NCBI GenBank assembly: GCA_029262235.1
Contig: JAJCZU010000003.1
Location: 248,001 to 312,000 of the forward strand
Source: Candidatus Eiseniibacteriota bacterium
Lineage (GTDB): Bacteria; Orphanbacterota; Orphanbacteria; Orphanbacterales; Orphanbacteraceae
Direction: 5' to 3'
DNA: 64,000 nt
A model generated the notes under the pieces. That model made no database searches. It had not been told where the DNA came from and saw nothing but the letters and a program-made list of their open reading frames with translations. The position numbers and the translations under genes are program-made. Positions 1 to 7,071 of this stretch are shown in pieces; within the stretch, counting starts at the first letter, position 1, and the number at the start of each line of letters is the position of its first letter.

Positions 1-2
1 AC

Positions 3-257
3 GCTATCTTCGTAAATCAATGGTGGAACCCTTCAGCCAATGCTCAGGCTCGCGATAGAATTAATCGAATCGGCCAGCAGAGGGTTGTGTACAGCCACAC
101 ATTTATCTGCGTTGATACCGTTGAGGAGTACCTTCAGGAAATCCTCCGAGAGAAGGGACAAACTGTGGCGGAGTATATTGACAGAATCGCTTCCGTTGGG
201 GGTACATTTGATAGCGAGGAAATGAGGTTCATTTACACATTAAGAGGTCATGCGTAG
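3..257 (+). CDS. SNF2-family helicase, C-terminal fragment (cut by window edge)
   Basis: The open frame runs in from the left edge to TAG at 255-257 and encodes the last 84 residues. It begins with WWNPSANAQARDRINRIGQ, the motif V/VI block of SWI2/SNF2 helicases (QARDR.xRIGQ, with the arginine finger). The typical VYSHTFICVDTVEEYL stretch and a short helical tail follow. The family uses ATP to translocate along duplex DNA; in bacteria such proteins are common in defence loci and restriction-like systems. The coding sequence is visibly AT-richer than most of the window. The next gene starts 32 bp downstream on the same strand, so the two are probably co-transcribed. Which SNF2 system it belongs to cannot be seen because the N-terminus is missing. 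Confidence 0.85.
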   Translation, partial: AIFVNQWWNPSANAQARDRINRIGQQRVVYSHTFICVDTVEEYLQEILREKGQTVAEYIDRIASVGGTFDSEEMRFIYTLRGHA

Positions 258-289
258 GCAGATCGCAGGCCAAATCTGAGGCATGAGCT

Positions 290-1234
290 ATGGGAAAATT
301 CAGTGTCAGAGTTGCCTTGAGACGGGTCGTATCGGAAGGCGATTCGCGATTGGCGTGGGGTAATCTGGAGTTTGCGATAGAGCGTCCAGTTGCCTTTCTT
401 CGTGTTAGAAAGCAGGTCTCCAGAAAAGCTCTGAAGGGCTTGTTGCTAAGCATTGAGAGAAGTAAGACTGTGAGGCAATTGGAGTGGGGTGCCCTGGGCC
501 GTCCAGCTCAGAGCATGCTCCAGGCTGTCCATCGCGACCTGGTCATGGGCCTGAGAGACGTATTGTACCAGGTGCGAGCAGGTGCGGATCTCCTGTACGC
601 TGGCGTGCGGGGGGATCTAGTCGACCAAAGACACGTTGTGTTGGAATTTGAGGACAACGAGCGGGCTATTCTTCAAGAGAGTGCGCCCACAAAGGAAATG
701 AGTAAGTATCTTTCAAACGTTCTCCGGTCCGGTCAGATTAGGCTACCACTACCCCCCGCAAACTACGTCTCACGAATAGGGTTCTTGACCGTAGCAAAAC
801 TCTCCGAAATCGAGAAATCTCTGAATGACGGTGTGGAGGAATCGCCGGCATTTTTGGACTTATTCGAAACTGCTCAATCGAACTATGACATGGCGGCTCA
901 TGGAGCTGCTGTTGTCTGTTTGACAATAGCGGCTGAGACAGCAACAAAGGCTATGCTAAGCGTTGACGGGCCGATTGCAGAGTACATATTGACAAGGATC
1001 AATTCACCGCCCATCGCCCAATTGATAAAGTGCGCTAGAACCGAGTTGAATCTACCGCTCAGCACAAGTGAGCAGGAGTCTCTAGCACGGATGGCTAGGA
1101 AGAGAAATGAAATCGTTCATAGTCCGAGAAAGATATCCATTGACGAACAAGAGCTGGCTGATTGGTTCGAAATTGTTGCTAGGGTTATCCGATACGCCTG
1201 CGTCATGATTGGTAGTGAAAGAGCGGACACTTGA
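290..1234 (+). CDS. Uncharacterised protein with HEPN-like C-terminal domain
   Basis: This 314-residue protein starts at ATG 290, 8 nt after a GAGG ribosome site. I do not recognise the first ~185 residues. The C-terminal ~120 residues are all-helical in appearance and contain RKRNEIVHS near residue 271. That fits the R-x4-H motif of HEPN ribonuclease/toxin-type domains, which also usually sit in such a helical bundle. It lies 32 bp behind a SNF2 helicase gene on the same strand, and an IS element starts 83 bp downstream. Codons such as AGA, AGG and ATA are frequent, unlike the neighbouring GC-rich genes, which suggests horizontal acquisition. A defence-related RNase role is inferred only from the motif and context. 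Confidence 0.7.
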   Translation: MGKFSVRVALRRVVSEGDSRLAWGNLEFAIERPVAFLRVRKQVSRKALKGLLLSIERSKTVRQLEWGALGRPAQSMLQAVHRDLVMGLRDVLYQVRAGADLLYAGVRGDLVDQRHVVLEFEDNERAILQESAPTKEMSKYLSNVLRSGQIRLPLPPANYVSRIGFLTVAKLSEIEKSLNDGVEESPAFLDLFETAQSNYDMAAHGAAVVCLTIAAETATKAMLSVDGPIAEYILTRINSPPIAQLIKCARTELNLPLSTSEQESLARMARKRNEIVHSPRKISIDEQELADWFEIVARVIRYACVMIGSERADT

Positions 1235-1316
1235 GTCGCCATAGAATGATGCGATGGCGTTGTTGCCGAGGACGAGGGCGTATTCGTCATTTCTGGCAAG
1301 GGTTCTACACCGTCCC

Positions 1317-1354
1317 TGATCTTCCCCCATCTTCTGTACCACTCATTCCTGGAC
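1317..1354. repeat. IS3 element left inverted repeat
   Basis: It pairs with 2481-2519. Both ends begin TGATCTTCCCCC, share CTGnnCCAC in the middle, and end TTCCTGGAC; one base of length difference makes the pair imperfect. The orfB stop codon lies inside this repeat, which is usual for IS3 elements. Confidence 0.85.
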
Positions 1355-2152
1355 AATTCCCTGGCTACGTAACTGTTCGAACTTCTCCTCGGGCGTAGCC
1401 CCACCGAGGGATGAATGCGGGCGAAACGAGTTGTATCTCGTCCGCCACTTCTCGATCTTGTCCCGCGCATCTGTCAGGTCCGTGAACCAGTGCTCGTTCA
1501 GGCATTCGTTCCGAAGCGTGCCGTTGAGGCTTTCCACGTGACCGTTCTCCGTCGGTCTCCCGGGTGTTATGAAGCGAAGAAGAACATCGTTTTCATGGCA
1601 CCACTTCACCAAGGCGCGACTCCGGAACTCGGGACCGTTGTCGAGTTGAAGCTCTCTGGGTTTTCTCCCGAGGTCCGCCAGCTCGGTGAGCACATCAACG
1701 ACATGCCCGCTGCCGACCGAAACGCCCACTTCGACTCGAAGACATTCACGCGTGCAGTGATCGATGACCGTCAGCATGCGAAATCGCCGACCGTCGACGA
1801 ACGCGTCGTGGACGAAATCCGCACTCCAGCGATCGTCGGACGAGACGACCGGATGCTTCACACGAACCGTCGCGACGTATCTCTTGCGGCCACGTCGACG
1901 GCGTTTTACCTGTAATCCTTCTTCCCGATACACGCGCCAGATCCTCTTCTTGTTGTCCGTGAATCCTTCTCGTCTCAACACGTCGGTCAGGAGCGGTGCT
2001 CCCCACCGCCGATATCTTGCCGCAAGTTCGCGAAGGCGCTTTCTGAGTCGTGCGTCGTCACGAGGACGAGCCTGATACCGGAACGTCGATCGTTGGAGCT
2101 GCAGCAAACGGCAACTGCGCCGTTCGCTGAGGGCAAGATCATCCTGGGCCAT
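1343..2152 (-). CDS. IS3-family transposase OrfB (DDE catalytic domain)
   Basis: This 269-residue frame carries the rve/DDE integrase core. The first Asp is in WSADFVHD, the second in LDNGPEF and the Glu in ENGHVESLNG, followed by the family tail YNSFRPHSSLGGATP. An N-terminal HTH_21-like stretch precedes it. The frame stays open upstream of the ATG and overlaps the end of orfA in the -1 frame. An A4 run on the coding strand (2191-2194) would let a ribosome reading Lys-AAA slip back one base and make an OrfAB fusion, the usual active transposase of this family. No internal stop or deletion is visible, so it may be functional. Confidence 0.93.
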   Translation of the reverse strand: MAQDDLALSERRSCRLLQLQRSTFRYQARPRDDARLRKRLRELAARYRRWGAPLLTDVLRREGFTDNKKRIWRVYREEGLQVKRRRRGRKRYVATVRVKHPVVSSDDRWSADFVHDAFVDGRRFRMLTVIDHCTRECLRVEVGVSVGSGHVVDVLTELADLGRKPRELQLDNGPEFRSRALVKWCHENDVLLRFITPGRPTENGHVESLNGTLRNECLNEHWFTDLTDARDKIEKWRTRYNSFRPHSSLGGATPEEKFEQLRSQGIVQE

Positions 2153-2181
2153 GCGCGCCAGCTCTCTCCTGCGCGACGGCC

Positions 2182-2448
2182 TTAAGGCAGTTTTGACACG
2201 ATGTACTCGAGCGCTTTCTTGTCGAGCGTGAGATCCGCGACGATCGTCTTGAGCCGCCGGTTCTCGTCCTCGAGCTGCTTCAGACGCTTCGCCTCCCCGA
2301 CTTCCATCCCGCGAAACTTCTTCCGCCAGGCGTAAAACGTCGCATGGCTGATCCCGTGTTGCCGGCAGAGCTCCTTCGTCGGGTGACCGGCTTCAGACTG
2401 CTTGAGAATCGAAATGATCTGCTCTTCGGTGAATCGACCCTTCCGCAT
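2182..2448 (-). CDS. IS3-family transposase OrfA (HTH/leucine zipper)
   Basis: This 88-residue protein begins MRKGRFTEEQIISILKQ, the HTH_8/transposase_8 start typical of IS3 OrfA. A helix-turn-helix (ELCRQHGISHATFYAWRKKF) and a leucine-zipper-like segment (LKQLEDENRRLKTIVADLTL) follow. OrfA binds the terminal repeats and, by -1 frameshifting near its end, supplies the DNA-binding part of OrfAB. An AGGAGG-type ribosome site lies just upstream of the ATG. Confidence 0.92.
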   Translation of the reverse strand: MRKGRFTEEQIISILKQSEAGHPTKELCRQHGISHATFYAWRKKFRGMEVGEAKRLKQLEDENRRLKTIVADLTLDKKALEYIVSKLP

Positions 2449-2480
2449 GTGCTTCCTCCTGGATCTTTAGAGTACCGAAA

Positions 2481-2519
2481 GTCCAGGAACTTGTGGGCCA
2501 GTTTTTGGGGGGAAGATCA
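2481..2519. repeat. IS3 element right inverted repeat
   Basis: The reverse complement reads TGATCTTCCCCCC and ends TTCCTGGAC, matching the left repeat at 1317-1354 apart from the interior. It lies upstream of orfA, where the element's own promoter is expected. The 4 bp just outside (TCCC) match the bases just outside the left end. Confidence 0.85.
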
Positions 2520-2643
2520 TCCCCATGGACTGTTGAGTTAAGAGTGGTTCCTACCGCTCGAGCCTCTTTCGAATGCTGACGATTATCGACCCAGCGTTTT
2601 GGATTGTATAGATTGGTTCTGCCGGACCGATTGGGGCCGTATC

Positions 2644-3960
2644 CTACTTCTTCCCTTCCGCCACCCACGCATCAATATCATCCGTATTGACCGGCTGATG
2701 CCCCTTCGCGTCTGAGCCCGCCGCCCCCGCCGCACCACCACCGTTCGCCCCCGCGCCATTCCCCCTCCCCGCCACCATCGGCAGCGCATGCTCACCCCCG
2801 TGCCCGTTCCCACCACCCGCGCCATTCCCATTGCCGTTCTTCTTCCTGAACAAATGGTTCGCCTGGCGTCTCACCTTCAGCTTCATCCACTCGTACGCCA
2901 TCTTGGGCAGCATCTCGGGCGTGAACAGCACACTGTTCGTCAGGTAGTTCTCGAAGGTGCAGAAGCACTTGGTGTCGCGGATCATCTTGCGGACTTCTTC
3001 GGTGCGGTCGCTGAACCAGATCTCGCGGAAGTCGTAGTCCACGTCGCGCAGATTCCCGAGTGACTCTTCGAGGATCTCGCAGGGGTAGACGTCGCCGCCG
3101 GCGTAGATGATGCCGGCCATGTTGGCGGCGTAGCACGGCAGCTGGTACTGGCCGGTGCGCACGGTCTCGGAGATGACGTCCTGGCGCACGTTCTTCATCG
3201 CGTTGATGACGTCGGCGCCGGGGTAGTTCGTGTATCCCATGTCGGAGTTGTTCTCGGTGTCGTGCCGCAGCTCGGCGACCCACTCGAGGTACTTCTCGCG
3301 GTCGACGTCGAGCGCGTGCGCGGCGCGGGCGCCCTTGCGCGCAATGAGATTGTTGACGTTCTTGACGCCGTGCTGATCGCGCAGCGTGCGGTACGTCTTC
3401 ATGACGTTCTCTTGATTGAAGCCGCTCATGGTGGTCGCGATATTGGCGTTGAAGCTCGGGTATTCCTTCTCGAGCTTCTGCAGCTCCTGGAACGTCCAGA
3501 TGCACTTCTCGAAGAGGCCCGGGATCGCGCGCAGGCGGTCGTGGTCCTTGCCAATGGCGTCAATCGAAACGTCGATCGCGAAGTCGACGCCCGGGTTCTG
3601 GTCGAGCATCGTGCGCACCTGGTCGATCACCTTGGTCGTCAGCGACCCGTTCGTCGGGATGCCGACGTTACGGACGTTGTTGTTCTTGCAGAAGATGTGC
3701 ACGATCTCGGAAATGTCGTCGCGCAGGAACGGCTCGCCCCCGGTCGGCAGCAGGAACAGCAGGTCGCCCATGCTCTTCGAGATCTTCTCGTACTCGTCGA
3801 CCGTCAGTTCGTTCGACGACGGATTCACCCAGCCGAGCAGGCAGTGCCCGCAGTGCGCGTTACAAACATCGGTAATAAACAGAATGAGGTAGTGCGGATC
3901 GACTTTCGTCTTGTGAAAGATCCGCGTCGCGTATTTGGCGTATCCCATGAAGGTGCTCAA
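2644..3960 (-). CDS. Radical SAM/SPASM-like protein with Gly/Asn-rich tail
   Basis: This protein of about 438 residues belongs to the radical SAM superfamily. CNAHCGHC at residues 33-40 gives the CX3CX2C cluster ligands, and GGEPFLR is the SAM-binding motif. Later cysteines (CYAANMAG, VYPCEILEE, CFCTFE) resemble a SPASM-type auxiliary Fe-S site. I chose TTG at 3960 because AGAGGA lies about 10 nt before it; ATG 3948 is the alternative. The gene starts 13 bp after the B12-type radical SAM gene, so the two form an operon. The last ~60 residues are a low-complexity Gly/Asn/Ala tail. The substrate is unknown; SPASM proteins usually modify peptides or proteins. The IS element sits about 125 bp beyond the stop. 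Confidence 0.85.
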   Translation of the reverse strand: MSTFMGYAKYATRIFHKTKVDPHYLILFITDVCNAHCGHCLLGWVNPSSNELTVDEYEKISKSMGDLLFLLPTGGEPFLRDDISEIVHIFCKNNNVRNVGIPTNGSLTTKVIDQVRTMLDQNPGVDFAIDVSIDAIGKDHDRLRAIPGLFEKCIWTFQELQKLEKEYPSFNANIATTMSGFNQENVMKTYRTLRDQHGVKNVNNLIARKGARAAHALDVDREKYLEWVAELRHDTENNSDMGYTNYPGADVINAMKNVRQDVISETVRTGQYQLPCYAANMAGIIYAGGDVYPCEILEESLGNLRDVDYDFREIWFSDRTEEVRKMIRDTKCFCTFENYLTNSVLFTPEMLPKMAYEWMKLKVRRQANHLFRKKNGNGNGAGGGNGHGGEHALPMVAGRGNGAGANGGGAAGAAGSDAKGHQPVNTDDIDAWVAEGKK

Positions 3961-3973
3961 AGCGTGGTGTCCT

Positions 3974-5536
3974 CTACTTCTCGGGAGCGGCGTTGGGTGC
4001 GGGGGCGCCGGTTTCCTGCGCGGCGCATCCGCCGCCACCCGAGCCGCCGGCTGATTCGGCCTCCGGTCCCGCGCCGTTCTTGCCCTCGCCGACCTTCTTA
4101 CGCTTCTTCGCGTTGCCGCCCATGTAGTCGGCAAACGCTTTCACGCCGTGGAACTTGCGCTTGATGTCGCCGATCGAGCGAATGTTCGTCGCCATGCTCA
4201 GCATCTGCTTCGGCCGCAGGTAGAACTCCTTGAGGCCGGTGTCGATCAGTTCGTCGATGCGGTCCTTCGAAAGCTGCGGGTAGTCGAGCACCGTGACTTG
4301 CTCGTGATTGTCGTCGAGGTACTCGCCCCAGTCCTTCGGAATGAGGTGGCCTTCTTTCTTCGCCCAGTCGTAGATCTCGGTGCCGGGGTACGCCGCGACG
4401 CCCGAGATCTGAATCGTGTCGAGCGGGAGGGACTTTGCGAAGTCGATGGTCTGGCGCGCGGTCTGCTCGGTCTCGCCGGGCGCGCCGATCATAAAACACC
4501 CGTGCACGGTGAAGCCGAGCTCGCTGGCGTTCTTCGCGAATTCGCCGGCGCGGCGCAGGTTCATGCCCTTCTTGACGCCGTCGAGCGCCATCTGGCTCCC
4601 GAACTCGAAGCCGACCATGAGCATTCTGCAGCCGGCGCGTTTCATGAGTTGTAATAGGTCGCGCTTCACGTCGCTCCGCGCGTTCACACTCCAGCGCAGT
4701 TTCGTGTCGAGCCCGCGCTTCAGGATCTCGCGACAGACGCCTTCGACGTGCTCGCGATTGGCCGTGAACGTGTCGGTTTCGATCATGACCTCGCGCAGAG
4801 CCGGGAAGAGCGCGAGGTCGTATTCCATTTCGTCGACGACGAGCTTCGGGTCGCGAAAGCGGTTCTCGTGCCCGTACATGAGCTGCGGATCGCGACAGTA
4901 CGTGCAGCGCGCGAAGCAGCCGCGCCCTGACAATAGCGTCATGAACGGGTGCAGCTTGCCGCCGTCGTAGTACCAGTCGGCGTCGATGAAGTCCCACGCA
5001 GGGAAGGGGAGCTCGTTCACGTCGATGAACGGCCGTCCGCCGGTGCGCACGGGCTGCCCGAGTTCGTCGATATAGAAGAGGCCGGGCGTCGTCTTCGGAT
5101 CGCCGCCCAGAAACAGGTCGCGGATCGTGTAGTCGTATTCGCCGAGCGCGATGTAGTCGAGCGCGCCGAACGCCCGCGCGAACGTGTCGTCGGGCACGGC
5201 GGTCACGTGCTGGCCGACGAGAATCGTCTTCGCGTCGCACACCTCTTTGGCGAGCGCGCAGTACGCGATGTCGTTGTCGATCGCGGGTGTGCTCGCGTGC
5301 ATCACCACCCACGCGGGGCGCTCGCGCTCGAGCAGCGCGCGCACGTCTTCCTTCGACCAGTTCTGCGCCGCGGCGTCGACGAAGCGCACGTCGATCCCGG
5401 CTTCGCGCTGCACGGCCGTCGCGACGCAGATGTAATCGGGGTGCCGCTGCACGCGCCCGCGCGATCGCGCGTCCCAGCGCGCGCTGCGAACGAAGTCGTC
5501 GACGTAGGGCGGATTCAGTATGAGAACGTGGGCCAT
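3974..5536 (-). CDS. B12-binding-domain radical SAM protein
   Basis: This 520-residue protein begins HVLILNPPYVDDF, the start of a cobalamin-binding Rossmann domain (about 1-140, with GQHVTAVPD and ALGEYDYTI). CFARCTYC at 207-214 supplies the CX3CX2C radical SAM cluster, and the TIM-barrel region reaches ~440. The architecture matches class B methyltransferase or ring-cyclase type enzymes (HpnJ/BchE-like group), but the exact reaction cannot be read. The final ~50 residues are Gly/Ser/Ala-rich with a GGSGGGG stretch, echoing the tail of the next gene. It is the first gene of a two-gene operon behind a near-perfect sigma-70 promoter (5699-5727). Confidence 0.88.
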   Translation of the reverse strand: MAHVLILNPPYVDDFVRSARWDARSRGRVQRHPDYICVATAVQREAGIDVRFVDAAAQNWSKEDVRALLERERPAWVVMHASTPAIDNDIAYCALAKEVCDAKTILVGQHVTAVPDDTFARAFGALDYIALGEYDYTIRDLFLGGDPKTTPGLFYIDELGQPVRTGGRPFIDVNELPFPAWDFIDADWYYDGGKLHPFMTLLSGRGCFARCTYCRDPQLMYGHENRFRDPKLVVDEMEYDLALFPALREVMIETDTFTANREHVEGVCREILKRGLDTKLRWSVNARSDVKRDLLQLMKRAGCRMLMVGFEFGSQMALDGVKKGMNLRRAGEFAKNASELGFTVHGCFMIGAPGETEQTARQTIDFAKSLPLDTIQISGVAAYPGTEIYDWAKKEGHLIPKDWGEYLDDNHEQVTVLDYPQLSKDRIDELIDTGLKEFYLRPKQMLSMATNIRSIGDIKRKFHGVKAFADYMGGNAKKRKKVGEGKNGAGPEAESAGGSGGGGCAAQETGAPAPNAAPEK

Positions 5537-5579
5537 GGTGCGCGACTACCTCGGGTGCCTGGTGCTGACGATGCCGTTT

Positions 5580-5610
5580 AAAAAGCCGCGGGACGATTTC
5601 CGCCCAGCGG
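5580..5610 (-). terminator. Leader terminator-like hairpin (possible attenuator)
   Basis: Reading the minus strand, CCGC(T)GGG pairs with CCCGCGG across a 10-nt loop and is followed by C then TTTTT. It lies in the 5' leader, between the promoter at 5699-5727 and the first radical SAM start at 5536. This position suggests attenuation, but no leader peptide or ligand-binding fold is recognised. Confidence 0.45.
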
Positions 5611-5698
5611 TCCGGATCAGGGTGAAATGCGGGCGCGGCGCGTCAAGACTCCGATTGAGCCCTTTCGGGCGCGTATTTCCGCAGGTTTCGACTTCGCT

Positions 5699-5727
5699 AT
5701 TATACTGAGGGACGGCCGGAATGTCAA
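5699..5727 (-). promoter_or_regulatory. Consensus sigma-70 promoter for the radical SAM operon
   Basis: On the minus strand, TTGACA (5722-5727) is separated by exactly 17 bp from TATAAT (5699-5704). Both hexamers are perfect consensus. It faces the radical SAM operon and predicts a leader of about 155 nt before the ATG at 5536. Confidence 0.85.
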
Positions 5728-5880
5728 TTCGTACCAGAGCGGTCCTGTATGCAGAAACGCTTGATTTCGATAATCTTAGCAAACCGAGAACGATCCGTCT
5801 TCCGGCGCCCCGGATGCGCGCACCCCTTGCCGCGCCGCCTCACGTCTTCTATACTTTGAGCAACGAAAGGGGGCCATCAC

Positions 5881-6456
5881 ATGGTCACGCTGACGGACGC
5901 CGCGATAGAGCGGGTTCAAAAAGTATTGGAAATGCAGGGGAAAGAGGGCCACCAGCTCCGCGTACGCATCGCGGGCCGGGGTGCCTCCGGATATAAGCAC
6001 GAGCTCGGATTCGTGGCGCCCGGGGCCGAAGAAGCCGACGACAACGTGATCGACGCCGGCCCGTTCAATGTGCTGATCGACCCCGGCAGCGCCGAAAACA
6101 TCAAGGGCACGAGCATCGACTACGTCGAAAATCTGCAGGGCGCCGGCTTCGTCTTCGAGAATCCGAACACGATTGCCTGGTCCGACCAGGAGCAGGGCGA
6201 CACGATCCAGGAGCTGATCAATAACACGATCAACCCGGGCCTCGCGTCGCACGGCGGTTTCGTCGAACTGCTCGACGTCAAAGAGAACGCGGTCTACGTG
6301 AAGCTCGGCGGCGGCTGCCAGGGATGCGGCATGGCGAACGTCACGCTGCGCCAGGGGATCGAGCGCATGATCAAGGCCGCGGTGCCCGAGATCGAAGAGA
6401 TCATCGACACCACCGACCACGCGGGCGGCAAGAACCCGTACTACGCGGCGCAATAG
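5881..6456 (+). CDS. nfuA: Fe-S cluster carrier, NfuA-type (degenerate A-type + NifU C-terminal domain)
   Basis: This 191-residue protein has two parts. The N-terminal ~100 residues follow the A-type (IscA/HesB) fold but lack its cysteines, as in NfuA. The C-terminal NifU-like domain has GGGCQGCGMA with C146 and C149 in the CX2C that holds a bridging [4Fe-4S] cluster in a dimer. The family delivers Fe-S clusters to apo-enzymes under stress. The nearby radical SAM and HemN enzymes would be plausible clients, but that is inference. The start is ATG 5881 after AAAGGGGG. It stands as a single gene. Confidence 0.92.
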   Translation: MVTLTDAAIERVQKVLEMQGKEGHQLRVRIAGRGASGYKHELGFVAPGAEEADDNVIDAGPFNVLIDPGSAENIKGTSIDYVENLQGAGFVFENPNTIAWSDQEQGDTIQELINNTINPGLASHGGFVELLDVKENAVYVKLGGGCQGCGMANVTLRQGIERMIKAAVPEIEEIIDTTDHAGGKNPYYAAQ

Positions 6457-6457
6457 G

Positions 6458-6541
6458 GTGGCGGGGCGCCACTGAGCGCCGGGGAGCGCCACGGAAGCGT
6501 CGCCGGCCGCCGGCCGCCGGCCGCCCGGTGCGGACGCTTCC
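6458..6541. repeat. Two GC-rich stem-loops after nfuA, one with GCCGGCC heptamers in its loop
   Basis: GTGGCG-GGG-CGCCAC (6458-6472) folds right after the nfuA stop. Further on, GGAAGCGTC (6493-6501) pairs perfectly with GACGCTTCC (6533-6541). Its 31-nt loop holds three tandem GCCGGCC heptamers (6502-6522). Neither stem is followed by a T-run, so these are not classical terminators; they may protect the 3' end of the mRNA. Confidence 0.6.
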
Positions 6542-6603
6542 AATCCGGATGTCCTCGATTGGGCGTGCCATCCAGCCGATTATTTGAAATTCACCATGGG
6601 GGC

Positions 6604-6643
6604 AATTAACTCGGGGGGCAATTAACCCGAAGGTTAATTAACC
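6604..6643. promoter_or_regulatory. Putative operator: AATTAAC at 16-bp period with palindrome
   Basis: AATTAAC occurs at 6604, 6620 and 6636, exactly 16 bp apart. The last copy lies inside the perfect 12-bp palindrome GGTTAATTAACC (6632-6643), 14 bp before the ArsR start. It is a likely binding site for the regulator itself (autoregulation by inference). Confidence 0.6.
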
Positions 6644-6657
6644 GAAAGGTGAACTCC

Positions 6658-6993
6658 ATGGAAAACGAATTTTTGAAGGCCCATCGCCTCACCGCGACAC
6701 TCCGAGCCGTTGCCCATCCCACGCGCCGCTCGATCCTGCGCTCGCTGAGCAAGGGAGAGGCAGTCGTATCGTTTCTTGCCCTTGTAACGCACATCACACC
6801 CCCGATGCTGTCGAAACACCTCAAGGTGCTCGAGCGCGCCGGCCTGATTCATCGCGAGGTGCAAGGCCACTATCGCTTCATTTCGCTACGCATGGCACCC
6901 CTGCTGGAAATCATCGACTGGATCGAGACCCTCCGTGCCAGCGTGGATGCCCGCGACCACCGAAAGCACCCTAAAAGAAGGCAGCTCAGCTAG
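6658..6993 (+). CDS. ArsR-family transcriptional regulator
   Basis: This winged-helix protein of 111 residues shows the ArsR pattern: LRAVAHPTRRSILRSLSKGE, then the recognition helix ITPPMLSKHLKVLERAGLIHRE and the wing GHYRFISLR. The metal-binding ELCVCDL motif of ArsR/SmtB is absent, so it probably belongs to the non-metal SdpR-like branch. I chose ATG 6658 because AGGTG lies 6 nt before it; an in-frame ATG at 6649 has no such site. An AT-rich array of AATTAAC repeats just upstream suggests that it controls its own promoter. The downstream gene (7072) could be a target. The effector is not visible. Confidence 0.85.
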   Translation: MENEFLKAHRLTATLRAVAHPTRRSILRSLSKGEAVVSFLALVTHITPPMLSKHLKVLERAGLIHREVQGHYRFISLRMAPLLEIIDWIETLRASVDARDHRKHPKRRQLS

Positions 6994-7071
6994 TTCCGCC
7001 CGCCCGCCCATCTGTACAGAAAGTTCTCACTTTTGATCTGAATCGTGCTAATATGACCGATAACAGATTCA

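Larger units (their letters stand above)
1317..2519 (-). mobile_element. Complete IS3-family insertion sequence, 1203 bp
   Basis: Two transposase frames (orfA, orfB) lie between imperfect terminal inverted repeats. Both ends read TGATCTTCCCCC inward and share a further TTCCTGGAC block about 30 bp in. The flanks carry the 4-bp direct repeat TCCC (1313-1316 and 2520-2523), consistent with IS3-family (IS407-like) target duplication. The element looks intact, so it may still be mobile. It separates the AT-rich SNF2/HEPN patch from the radical SAM operon. Confidence 0.93.
5537..5880. other. Intergenic region between divergent radical SAM and nfuA genes
   Basis: This 344-bp stretch has no gene. 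It contains the minus-strand promoter, a GCCC-GAAA-GGGC mini-hairpin near 5660, and the leader hairpin at 5580-5610. A Shine-Dalgarno (AAAGGGGG) for the plus-strand gene lies just before 5881. I see no clear plus-strand promoter. Confidence 0.6.

Noticed and set aside
6458-6541. Terminator for nfuA
   Set aside because: Both stems are strong but neither is followed by a T-run, so I list them only as stem-loops.
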